Origin: Serinus canaria
Lineage: Eukaryota > Chordata > Aves > Passeriformes > Fringillidae
Length of the DNA: 64,000 nt
Assembly: GCF_022539315.1 (NCBI RefSeq)
Contig: NC_066316.1
Coordinates: 23,611,245 to 23,675,244, forward strand
Reading direction: 5' to 3'
The position numbers and the translations under genes are program-made. The notes under the pieces were generated by a model. The model was not told the origin of the DNA. It was given only the letters and a program-made list of their open reading frames with translations, and did no database searches. Of this stretch, positions 48,501 to 59,961 are shown piece after piece (positions within the stretch are counted from its first letter, which is position 1; every line of letters begins with the position of its first letter).

Positions 48501-49495
48501 ATTTTTCTAATCATTTTGTGTTTATCATGGTATTGAATGTGTACAGAAGCATAGGCAAGTGAGATTTTTCATTGTCTGGGAGACTGGTTTACTTTCTAAA
48601 TGAAGTCACAACGTTGCACATTTCCTATATAACTGTGAGTCTATTGGTTTTTTTCCTTAAAAATCTGTGGCTTACTTGGTACCCATGGACTAGCGAAGTT
48701 CAGCACTTCTGTATGACTCAGTTCCCCTGAAAACTCTCAGTGGATCAGAAATCCTGTGACATAAATTAAATTTAATTTTGAGAAAAAACCAAAGTCATGC
48801 TAGACCTCCTTTGTTGCAAAAGCAGGGTTTTTTTTATGCCAGTGATAAGATGAAGTGCTCTAGAAACAGCCTGCAGCTTATAGCATTACCCTGCCAAAAT
48901 GAAACTCTGAAAGCCAACATGCACACTACAAACCTGCTTAAGAATTGCAATTTTAAAAGCAGAACAGTTGTTTGAAATGCAAATAAATATTTTGGAAGGT
49001 TTCTAAATAGCATTGTGTTATTTTTACAGGACACTGATTCTCACGCCATGGAAGTTATAGCCATTTAATTGTCTTTTATATGGTACCAAACTTTCTGCCA
49101 AAATCTGGGGCTGGAATGTTTTTCGTTGTTACGGGTCTATCAACATTACATCATTTACTGACTGCATCATGTGTGACACACATGTCTGTGCTTAACCTTC
49201 CCAGTTGGGATAGCTGAGCCAGCTTTAATCAAATGTTACACTGCCAAATGGGTGTTATTCTTTAAAGCTTCCTTGCTGAGGAAACAGGTCTGAGGTTTTG
49301 TATGCCCACCCGTTAGATGTTGCTATCAAATTTAAAAGAACTTAATTGGCAACAAATTGGCATTTAGTGGAGCCCAAAAATTAGGCTTAGTTGCCTTTTT
49401 TCTATTAACTAAGCCTTTACTAAGCCTTTGTTTCTACAGCAAGTGCCTAAAAGCCATGGACTGGAAAATGCATGTCCATACTACAGGAAACAGCT
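45569..49495. other. Unique AT-rich non-coding sequence
   Basis: No gene or mobile element recognised. Short T-rich runs lie near 46361-46375 and 48485-48495. Confidence 0.5.
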
Positions 49496-49547
49496 TTCTT
49501 TTTATGTGCTTTTCTTTCTTTTTTTCTTTTCTTTTTCTTTCTTTTTA
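49496..49547. repeat. Pyrimidine (TTTC) tract
   Basis: About 50 bases almost wholly T and C on the plus strand, directly before the G-rich block. Confidence 0.9.
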
Positions 49548-50843
49548 CGGGGTCTGTGTGGAGGGAGGGTTCTGGCGGGGATGGGGCGGGGGCGTGTGAG
49601 GGGTAGGGGTGAGGGTGCGGGGCGTGGGAGGGGCGGGGAGGGGGAGGGGTAGGGGAGGTGGGGGGGAGGGCGGGAGGGGGAAGTGGGATGGGGGAAGGGG
49701 TGGAGGGGGAGGGGAGGGAGGGGAGGGGGGGGAGGGGAGGAGGGGAGGAGGGGAGAGGGAGGGGAGGGGGCGAGGGGGGGGCGGGGCGGGGAGGGGACGG
49801 GAGGGGCAGGGGCAGGGGAGGGGAGGGGAGGGGAAGGTCGGGGAAGGGAACGGGCAGGGACGGAGGGGGAAGGGGCATGTACGGGTCGGGACAGGGAACG
49901 GGCAGGTGACGGGGCAGGGCGAAGGGACGGGGCCGAGGGCCGGGCAGGGGAGAAGGGACAGGGAACTGGGAAGGGACAGGGCACGGGAAGGGAGGGCAGG
50001 CAGGGACGGGAGTCGGGACCAGGGGCGGGCGGTACAGGGAGTGGCCGGGAGGGCCGGGGAAGGGGGACAGGGCGAGGGACGGGGCATGGGGCAGGGCCTG
50101 GGACGTCGGGCGGGAGGGGCGGACCGGGCGGGCCGGGAAGGGACGGCGGGCAGGGAGTGGACGGGGCAGGGCACGGAAGGGCCGGGACGGGCCGGGCGAG
50201 GGCGCGGGAAGCGGCAGCTGACATGGGCGGACGCAAGGCCGGGCCGGAAGGGGGAGGGACGGGGCGGGCGGGGGGAAGGGAAGGGGGAAGGGAGGGACGG
50301 GCCGGGCCGGGAAGGGAAGGGAAGGGAAGGGGGGGAAGGGCAGGGAGGGAAGGGCCGGAAGGGAAGGAAGGGAAGGGGGGAGGGACGGGACGGGACAGGG
50401 AAGGGAAGGAAGGGTGAGGGAAGGGAGGGAAGGCAGGGACGTGGAAGGGAAGGAAGGGCAGGGAAGGGGGAAGGGAAGGGCAGGAAGGTGGACGGGAACG
50501 GGACGGGACGGGACAGGGCAGGAACGGGAAGGGGCGGGACGGCAGGGGAGTGGAAGGGAAGGGAAGGGACGTGAGGGGCAAGGGCAAGGGAAGGGCAGGG
50601 GAAGGCCGGGAAGGGACGGGACGGGAAGGGAAGGGAAGGGGGCAAGGGGGAGGCGAAGGGGAGGGAGGGAAGTGGGCGTGACGGGACGGGACTGGGAGGC
50701 GTACGGGAAGGGAAGGAAGGAAGGTAATTTCGTGGTCTAGGTCGTGCATGGGGAACGGGAGCAGGGAAGGGACCGGGCAGGTGCCGTGCCGGTCGTGCCG
50801 GTCCGTGTCCGGACATGGACGGTCCGGGCCTGCCGCGGTCATT
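49548..50843 (+). repeat. G/A-rich, CpG-containing low-complexity block
   Basis: About 1.3 kb in which the plus strand is nearly all G with A and some C, while T is very rare between about 49,620 and 50,730. Units such as GGGGA, GGGAA, GGGACGGG and GGGCAGGG alternate without a fixed period. Runs of three or more G separated by one to four bases recur throughout, so G-quadruplex potential is high. CpG is common, mostly in ACGGG and CCGGG. A less repetitive core lies at about 50,200-50,260, and the last 100 bases (50,740-50,840) are mixed GC-rich sequence. Because stop codons on either strand need a T or A in places this block lacks, very long meaningless open frames run through it in several frames. 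Confidence 0.93.
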
Positions 50844-50845
50844 CT

Positions 50846-51065
50846 AGTGTCTATTCTCTTCTCCTTATCTTCTTTCTTCTCGTCTCTTCTCTTCTCTTCT
50901 CTTCTCTTCTCTTTCTCTTCTCTTCTCGGTCTCTTCGATTCTTTCGTTCGGTCTTCTTTCTGTTGTCTTCTTCTCTTTGTCTTCTCTTTCTTTTCTCGTC
51001 GTCTTCGTCTTCTTCGTCTTCGTCGTCTTCTTCTTCTTGGTCTTCTTCCTTCGTTCCTTCCGTCA
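50846..51065. repeat. Pyrimidine-rich (TCTTC) tract with scattered G
   Basis: About 220 bases of TCTTC, TTCTC and TTCGTC units with almost no A. A pure (TTCTC) core lies at about 50880-50930, and TCGTCTTC units lie at about 50995-51030. The G residues mostly form CpG. It follows the G-rich block directly, so the purine strand switches sides here. Confidence 0.92.
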
Positions 51066-52313
51066 AGATGGAGAAATGCTGGAGTTGTTCAAATGCAAAA
51101 ATTTCTTCCCCCTTTGAGCTGTCTGTGGACGCCCCCAGCACATTCTGCCAGTTCTCACTGCTATTGGTCTTGCCTCTTCAAACAGCCCATTCAGTGGTGA
51201 GAGGGCAAAGCCTTTGGGGTTGGATTTCCCACCCCTCAGGGTAACTGGGAGCAAGGTTTGCTCAGTTGTTGAGCAGCACAATGTGGCTGTCAGTAACCTG
51301 CCCCACAGGGGCCTTTCTTCTGGAATCCATTGGTTACACTGGTGACTGTTTCTCCATTCTGAGCTTTGGGTGGTAACTTGGGCTGGAATTTATACCATCT
51401 TTTGGGGAACCCAGATACCTTGAAGGGTTTCTTTGCTGAATGTGACTGTCAGTAGTGTGGGAGGAGATGATCTTTATGAGCACCTTTCAGAACAGGAGCA
51501 AATAATAACCTACAAGAGAAAAACTTTGGCTTAGAAAATCCTCTCCTCCTTCCTGTGTCTTTGCTCAGCCTGCCCAGCTGTTTGTTGAGTGTGAAAGATA
51601 TACACAGAGCAAAGACTCTCCTAAAATGCAGGTGCAAGATTATGGTGGGCTTCCTACCAAGTTGCTTCCAGTAACATTCAAAAGATAGTGTGGATTGCAA
51701 ATCCCAGGCCAGGACTTGCCCGTGGGGGTGGCAGCAGCTGTGCTGGAAGGACACGGAGATGCCCCTGGATGTGGCCCTCATGTGAGCTTGTCTGGGGCAG
51801 AGTTCCAAAGGCAACAAAAAGGGCAGGGTTTTTTAGTCATTGAGACTAAACCTGAGACTAAATTTAGGCACTGAGACTAAAAAGTCCCACACATTCCTGT
51901 GTCAAGTGCATAAGCAGGACAATCCCACCAGCCTCTGAGGCAGAAGAACCAAGCCCCTGATCTCAAACTGATTTCACTTATCTGCAGTAAGTACTATACA
52001 TTTGTATGGTCCAGGGTTTCAGCTAAAGGTTCAGTCCTGGTATTGGTGAGACCAGCAGAGACATCTCACACAGCTTCTTAAACAAAAGCACCAAATCCAA
52101 GGCTTTTTCCCAGGAAATTGTGCACATCCAGCTTCTCCTGCTCCGTGCCAATTGAATACAGACTTCAGGAAGGACAGCTCAAATCTGGTGTGACACAAAT
52201 GGAGACAGTAATTTATTTGCTTGTCTAGATCACAGAAAATTCTTTGCATCAAAGACAGTATGGAGATACCCATCTCAAACTCAGTATTCCCAGAAAACAA
52301 GGAAAACAGTTAA
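51066..52313. other. Unique non-coding sequence
   Basis: No gene supported. A small cluster of GAGACTAAA repeats lies at about 51840-51880. Confidence 0.5.
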
Positions 52314-52352
52314 AGAGGATCTTTAACTTAACTATTAAGTTAAAGATCCTCT
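52314..52352. repeat. Perfect inverted repeat (18-bp arms, 3-nt loop)
   Basis: AGAGGATCTTTAACTTAA at 52314-52331 is complementary to 52335-52352 around CTA. Confidence 0.95.
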
Positions 52353-53878
52353 CTGGACCAAGGGTGGTTGGTTTAAAAAAACGAGATTTTAAGCAACACT
52401 ATAAGAATATATCTTTTCCCAGACTGTGTGTTTGTAAATATTAGGCATTAATTGAGAAAGACTGTTACCTATGAACCTGGGGGAAGCAGGAATTATTGAA
52501 GGGTGGGTTGGGGGGGGTTGTCTGGTTTATTGCTTGGCTAATTAAAACATTTCTGTGCCATTAATTATTCTCAATGACTAAGCCTGTATGTGGGTTAAAG
52601 ACTTAAAAATTATCTGATTTGCAGCTCTTTCCTATTTCATTTTCTAGGTAGTGTAAGTGATTCTGTGTCATGAGAAAATGTATACAACACTGATAAATCC
52701 ATAAAGTATTTGACCTTTAATCAATCCTAATATTTGCAATCCACAGAGCCTTCTTAAATGCCTGTAACCTTGGCCCTTCCACTCCCATTCATCACAATTA
52801 GTGTTTGAGCTGTCTGATGCAATGCACAAAGCATTGCATGTTGACATCCAATATTTTATCATTAATAAAATAAAATTTTAAAAAATACAAGAAGCAAGAA
52901 ACATTCCAAGTATTTTTGCTGGTTTGATATTTTCCAGTGCAGTGCCAGGAGAGGAAAAGGGACAGTTGTGATTTATGTTAGTGCTGGCAGACATTGTTAA
53001 TTACTGTTTACTGTTAGCAGAATGTAGATGTAGTTGGCTCTCCAAACAAGTTGATTCTCGAAGTTATGCTAATTTTCAGTGATTGTTAACCTTTTCTTAC
53101 TGAGAATACTGTTTGTAAAATCCTTAGATAAACAGTTATGGATTGGATTTTAAACAAGAGTTTAAGGAATCTGGAGCAGGAGCATGTATGAATTATATGA
53201 GACCAAACCATGCAGGTCTCATTCATGCTATAATACATGAGTTAGTGCTAGTAGGATTCTTACAAGAAAAAGAACATTTTCTCCTATGCCCCAAGACTTT
53301 TATTTTTGTCTTGATCAAAGAACACTGCAGTGATGGATGGAAATACTAACAAGATTTACCCACAGAGAGGTTGGCTTCTGTAGACAGCAGAATGATTCAG
53401 TGCAGAGAACACTGGATCCTCATGAAGAAACTTGAAGTTGTGCTCTGCATCCAGGCAGTGGCTTTATTTTTTTGGGGGGAGGGCCTTTTACTCTTTGTGT
53501 GCATTGTCAGTAAAAGTTTCAAAACTTTTTTTCTTGGTCAGTCTCCTTTCACACACGTTCCTGTGTCAAGTACAAAGAATAACACATTAGGATTGAGATA
53601 AGGAAGATAAAAATAATATTACTGAAATTTCCTCTTGTAGCATTGTGTTTCACATCACCTATGATTCACAGCCCCCATGAGGGAGTAGGTGCTGCCCAGG
53701 ATTTTTGCTGAGAGTGAACTTATATTTCCTTTGCCTTTGGAATGAAATGTGAGTCCTTGGATCTCTGCTATATGAAAGCAACATTTAGATGTGTTATCAC
53801 ACAGCTATTCGTCCAATTTCAGACCTGTAATGTGCTCCCCAGACCTCTCACACCCAGTACCAAAATACTCTTCCTCTG
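52353..53878. other. Unique AT-rich non-coding sequence
   Basis: No gene or repeat recognised. A G-run lies at 52507-52517. Confidence 0.5.
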
Positions 53879-54080
53879 GAATCATAGAAACATTTTTGTT
53901 GGAAAAGACCCCCATCAACCCAGCTCTGCCAAGACCATCATTGTACATGTCCCCAAGTGGCACATCTATACACCTTTTAAATCCCTGCAGGGATGATGGC
54001 TCCACCACTTCCCTGTTCCTGTGCTTGACAACCCTTTCAGAGAAGGAATCTTTCCCAATATTCAGTCTAAGAGTATTCTT
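53879..54080 (-). mobile_element. CR1 LINE 3' end fragment
   Basis: The plus strand reads GAATCATAGAAA, then 'gttggaaaagacc', 'cactgccaag'-like, 'atgtccccaagtggcacatct', 'cttttaaatccctgcagggatg', 'gactccaccacttccctg'-like, 'tgcttgacaaccctttcag' and 'gaaggaatctttcccaatat', the antisense order of a well-known CR1 subfamily 3' end. It is the longest of the three minus-strand copies and is 5'-truncated. Confidence 0.93.
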
Positions 54081-55821
54081 TACACACACACATATATCTT
54101 TATCTGCACACTTTTGTATAAATGCATTTATATCTATATATCTTTCAAAATAAGGAGGTATAATGACAATTTCAACATCAAAAGGTCAAAAGTGCAAAGA
54201 AACGGCAACATTAAATATTTAGAGATGTAAGTTCCATCTTTCCTGGTAGGTTTTATGTTCTCTTTCTCTATCTTGAAGATTTTTCTTAGCATAGTTTTTA
54301 TAAGTCTTAATTTATTAGCAGGAATTATACTTTTAATGGAAATCATAAAAAAATGACATGGGAATATGATCTAAGTCCCCATTCTCCCCCAGTCATATTT
54401 CTCTTTTTTTTCCAGCTGTTTTGCCAAGGCAAATAATATGATTATAACTGAGCACTGATGTGTAAGAATTAGCATGCTTGGCCTCTGCAATGCTGGATGG
54501 GAGAATGAGTGTGATTTCATTTTTACTGCACTTAACCACACAAACTCTTTCTGCCTCTCCAGCTTTTTTTTTTTTTTCCTTTTTGCTGGTGGAATTTTCA
54601 CAGGAATGCCATGGAAAGATTTACAGACTTTTTGGCCAGGTTGACCACTAGCTTGTCTGGCATCCTGACTCTGTTGACAAGACTGTGAGTAAAGTCTCAG
54701 CCTGCTCCAGGGAGCTCAGGGATCACATCATTTGAGTGTGGGAAATATGGGCTGTAGCACTATTGTCCAAGGGGTACTCAAAGGCTACAGCTCCAGACCT
54801 TCAGCTCTGCACAAAAGAGGCTCTGAGAGAAAGCTGTAGGTGCAGACGCTGACAAAATTAGCTCATTCTGCTCTCTTTAGTGGAACTAGAGAATGCTAAA
54901 GGGGCTGATAACCTAGTCATAAATAAGAATTGTGGCAGTAGTTAAATTCTGCTGAGTACTGAATATTGTTAACTCCCAGAAGAAAATGGCTAATCATCAG
55001 AACTCATGTCTTCTGCCATTCATGCAGAGAACATAAGGTTCAAGAGGTCCCAAAGAACATCCATTTCCTTGACTTCATCTATGCACAAAACCTCCATTGT
55101 GCAGATTTTGCACATTTTTATAAGGCTTAATCAGATAATACATGCAGCTTTGTTTCAGCCTGGCATAAAATGCAGTGGCAAAGGCATTTGCCCCTTTTCT
55201 GTGATGATGAGGTTTTCCATGATGAAAAGTCTGCAAAGAGGTCACCTAAACAGCAATCCCAAGTATGAGACTGACAATAGCTCAATTTAGGTTGGAGATA
55301 TTTTCACAGTTTTGTGGAACAATTAGGTCATCTCCATAAAATGATGTAGGGTGCCAGAAGTAGCCTCAGGTATTTACCAGCACACATCTGTTTTCAGACA
55401 GGGGCTAATTGTGTGGATGATCTGGGACTCCACTGGTGTTTCCAGAAACACACACTGCCCTGTGGAGGGAAACACCTAAAAGCAGCTTTTTTAATGATGC
55501 CACCACACTGCTGGAGAGACTTTGACTGAAGATCTGACATATATTGAAGTGTTGTGATCTCTTCCTTCCTCTCTTTCATTGCACAGACATATACATCGTC
55601 TGAGAAACATTTTTATTAGTCCCATGTTTTAGGGAAAAAGCTTTGCCAATACTGTGAATGAGTACTATTCCATAGCTTTCGATTGCTCAGCATTCAATCT
55701 TCTGCTGAAACTGTTTTTTTTTGCAGCTTAACATCAGAGATGCAGAGCTGGTGAGACTTGTCATTGGTCTACTGTACATGGAACATAGAACTGCTACTGT
55801 GGTGCTCATTTATTCCTGCAG
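54081..55821. other. Unique non-coding sequence
   Basis: No gene supported. A CA/TA-rich patch lies at about 54082-54110, and a T-run of about 15 lies near 54566-54580. Confidence 0.5.
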
Positions 55822-55852
55822 GAAGTTGTGCCAGCTCTCCTGGCACAACTTC
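55822..55852. repeat. Perfect inverted repeat (13-bp arms, 5-nt loop)
   Basis: GAAGTTGTGCCAG at 55822-55834 is complementary to 55840-55852 around CTCTC. Confidence 0.93.
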
Positions 55853-58800
55853 ATGAGAGAGAGAGCAGATCTGTGAAAAATGCCCCTGGAAGTGTTTATA
55901 TGGGAAGTAAATAGATGGGGAATAGATCCCACTGTCTGATAGAGTCCTCCACACGGGCAGATGTTATGATGGTGTATTTGAGCCTCTGCACGTGGCAGGC
56001 ATTTTCCCCAAACTCTTCCTTCCCTTAAATTCCTACCCCACTGCACAGGAACTGTTCAGGCTGAGCCAGGGCACCCTTTCTGAGGACATGAGGGTGGTCA
56101 CAAGTTTGCTCCCCAGACAAGTGTTTGGGATGATAATAATAGTGTTGCCTGAGTAAATGGGGTAAGTTTCATCTCTCACACTTGGCTCTCTTCTGCCCTG
56201 ATTGTGTTTCCTTAGGGCTTGGAGTCAGCATCCATTCTCTTCCCATTCTCTGCCTCCTGTTTCCTTTCATACCCAACACTCATTTGAAACAGCCAGCCAT
56301 ATACAGACACTGGAACTGTTTATCTTTGTAGAGTGTGCATTATCTATGCTGTTCAGCTTTTTGCCTTAAATCTTTTGTGCCTCCTTTTTCTGAACTTGAC
56401 TCACTTCCTTCAGTCTTGTTGTTTAGCAGCCTTTTTATCCAGATGCTAAATTCAGAACAGGTGACCTTCCCCTGCAACCATTTTCTTTTCCAGTCTGAGG
56501 TTTCCTGAGTTCACTGTCTTTTTTTATTTTTTTCCTAACAAATCTCTTTTTTGGCAAGTCCTGAACCAACTTTTGGAAGTCAGTGGCCTGGGTTATTCTT
56601 AAGTGCTCAGCAAATACATCCTCAGGCCAAAGTGTGGTTTCAGATCAGAGAAAGGAAACCTGGTAGCATGGTAACAGTAATCCCTGAAGGTGAGCTGAAT
56701 CATCTATTACTGCATGAGCTTTCCATAGCTTTATACTGAGTGTTCTCACTGCAGTTCTTTTTTTCAGTCTAAAAGTTTTTACAAGGGTCTGATTAAATAT
56801 TATTCTTTCTGTGTATTCTGACTTGGGAGTTTAGGGAGTCCTTCTTCTCCTCTTTTCTGCAAAGGGAAGGGAGAAGTAAGAAGGTATACGTAACCCAGCA
56901 AGGTGGGAGTTTCTTTTGAAGCTGTTTATAGGTAAATGTTGTGGTATGTGAAAGTACTCTCCTGAAAATTCCTTAAGATTTGCTTATCAATGTCTCTGGA
57001 AAAACTTGGGAACCCTAAAGTAAAAACAGAAAAGTTTTTAGTCTGTAGGGTTGCTGGATTTGCCCTGTGGATTTGACAGAGCAGACCCCAACCAGAAGAG
57101 TTGTGTGGGTAATGATACATCACATAGAAAAGACAGTAAAATAAGAAGCTGTAGTTCTCTGCCAGGAATTAGCAGTAAAATGAAATTTGCATCCAAGTTT
57201 CTGTGAGTGAAGTGATACTGTTCTTTCCCAATAGATGAGTCTACAGAGGCATTGTGGTTGTTCACATCCACACATCTTTATACATGGCAGCTTTATCATT
57301 GGAATATCAGCAGCTCAGAAACAAATATCAAAGTAAATATTTTTTCCTTCATTTTAGTTCAGTGAATTGTTAACAGCTGTTGCTTCCACTGCAGTTTGGG
57401 AATATTCTGTAATAGGAGAGGAAACTTCATGGTCTGAAGTCCAGTTCCTACTGGACTATTCCTTTCTCAGAGGCTTATGACAGTGGCTTGTCCATATGTG
57501 GAGGTGCTTGAATTTCCCCCTGCTAAGCTCACAGAGCTACAGGGAGCCTGGGCTTGTATGGTCTGTGCCTTATATCAGTTTTACACTGCTGCTAAGTGAC
57601 TGTGAAGCTCCTCTGAACCTGCTGCCCTTCGGACCAACATGCTGGGGCAGTCAGTGCCCTTCACTTCTGGGGCTCCTGCTGTCCGTGTTACCTGGTGTTG
57701 GGGAGGAGGGCAGTGCTTCCCAGGGGGACCTTGGGCTAATGGGGAGGAACGTGCTTGCCTCTTTGCCAACCCCCTGAGGAGTTCAGTGCAGTGGAATCCA
57801 TTGCACAAGGGTTTCTTGGGGTACAGGACCATCACTCCCAGCCAGTATGGGCATTTACCCTTCCCATGTCCCGTGGTGGTGGCTCTGTGATTGAGAGGCT
57901 TGATGTTCCAGAACAATTGTGCAAATCATTGTGAGATTTCACACACAGAGTCATGAGCTGTGAAAGCATGTGCTTCCTTGAGGCACAGGCCTTGGCAACC
58001 CTAAGTCTCTCTCTGTTTTAAATACATGAAGCAGTGGCTGGCCCTTCTTTTATTTCAAATACAGGTGGAATTGGTTGGAAGGCTATAAAGCTGTTAAGAA
58101 GGCATTCAGTAAGACTATGTGAGACTAACCATTCAGCACTGTTTTCTTGGAAAGCTAGATATTGTATAATTGGTCTCTTTTATTTGTTTTGCTTCTGATG
58201 CCTTCAAGTGTGTTTGGGTAATTTTTCCTCATTACCACATGGGATAAAATTTACATTCCTGCAAAGCAATAAAGACAAAACCAAAAAACCTGGTCTTGCT
58301 TCCAGAAGCTGAAGATGTAAGAAAACACCAAACACTTAAGGCTGTAGTAAAGCACTGAGTTGGCAGTGCTGCTGCTGTTCTTTATTCCAGGATATATAAT
58401 ACATGCTCCCACAGAAAGCAGCAGAGCTCAGCTTCCAGGGAGCACCCAGACTTCTCGAGGAAACCCAGAAACCACAGCAAAGAGGCAGATTGAAAGGATC
58501 CCCTAATGAGTAAGCACATCCAGGGCTTTTAGCTCCGCATCTGCTGTTTTGACAAATGTGTGTGAGCTGTTTTGCCAGCAGATATCACTATGTGTGTCCA
58601 AATTGCAAGTGAGAATGAGAGAGAAAAAGCATTTCTCTGCTCATAAGCGACAGGCAGGTTTAGGAAGGTCTGCTGGAGTTTATGTGCATTATTAGGCACA
58701 TTTTTAATTCTTTTGTCAACCTCTATTATGAGGTCATTTCACTTCAATGCAAATTAACTCATAATCTTTCACCTTCATATGTTCTTTTTTTTCCATAATG

Positions 58801-59739
58801 TGTATTTTTAATGTGTTGCTCAGTCACAGCCCTCTAGAGCAACCTAAAAGCCTTTAACTGTCTGAATTGAACTACTGTGGCCTTTCTTGTCAAAAAGAGC
58901 TCCTGGATTTATTTCTGTGTACATTGACACTATAAAATGTTACTTTCTTTTCTCTCTTCTGCAGGCAAAGAGCTATAAAAATCAAGTTTCATTGTCATTT
59001 CAACCTTTGTTCTAAAACATTATGATGTGTAGAAAATTGATTATGCTGGAATTTAGTATATACAACAAAAGGAAACTTTGTTGAAATCCAGAGGGCCATT
59101 TCTGTTCATTTGATAAATGTATTAGTTTTTTTGGTTTCCTGAATTACCAGGTAAAGGGCAACATTTTCCAGATCTTACTAATTTCACTGAAACATATGAA
59201 AGACAAATACCAGAAGTCAAATCTAACATATTCTTCCCATGGGCCTTAAAAAAACCCACCCCAAACTCTTTATTTTGAAAAGCTGAAGTAAGAGTTCAAA
59301 ATTAAATGGATGATTCATGTGAGATATGTGAACTGAGCAACACATCGAGCTGTTGCACCAGCTGATATGGCCTGGGTTTTCTCAGCACTGCTCGAGGAAA
59401 GAAACAGGAGGTGAAAAGAATTGATTGCTGTGCTCCTCCATCTACTCAAGAGTAGCCATTCCTCAGGGGCACAGCACAGCAGACCCTCTGTGAGGAGCTC
59501 TGTGCCTGGGGGAGAGCTCTCAGCTCCATGGCTACAGGGACAAATTTTGCTCCTTTTTTCTCCCCTGGGCATGGAGGAGCTGAGTGCTGGACACTCTGTA
59601 GGCAGAGGGTGCTGCTCAGCAGGGGTGGCCCTGCAGAGCCTTTGCTCACATGGCAGCCCCACTGAGCCGTGGGCGACTCCTCCAGGAACCTATTCCCTCC
59701 TGCTGGCACCTTCCTGGGTGTGGAGTGCACCAGAAGGCT
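55853..59739. other. Unique non-coding sequence
   Basis: No gene or mobile element recognised. The AT-rich stretch at about 58680-58960 contains ATGCAAAT and several TAAT sites and might be a conserved element. Confidence 0.5.
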
Positions 59740-59961
59740 CCCATCCCATCCCATCCCATCCCATCCCATCCCATCCCATCCCATCCCATCCCATCCCATC
59801 CCATCCCATCCCATCCCATCCCATCCCATCCCATCCCATCCCATCCCATCCCATCCCATCCCATCCCATCCATCCCATCCATCCCATCCCATCCATCCCA
59901 TCCCATCCCATCCCATCCAATCCCATCCCATCCCATCCATCCCATCCCATCCCATCCCATC
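59740..59961. repeat. CATCC pentamer array
   Basis: About 220 bp of CATCC (GGATG on the other strand). It is uninterrupted to about 59867; after that single-base losses change the phase, giving mixed CATC and CATCC units. The minus-strand open frames full of Met-Gly-Trp-Asp across it are products of the repeat. Confidence 0.97.

Noticed and set aside
49502..50842. Open frames of 446 and 423 codons on the minus strand and 321 and 244 codons on the plus strand
   Set aside because: They lie in nearly T-free low-complexity DNA, where stop codons hardly occur. The products are monotonous Pro/Ser/Arg or Gly/Arg/Glu strings present in several frames at once, with no domain.
50744..51244. 166-codon plus-strand frame and 96-codon minus-strand frame over the pyrimidine tract
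   Set aside because: Ser/Phe/Leu-rich and Glu/Arg-rich readings of TCTTC units; no independent coding signal.
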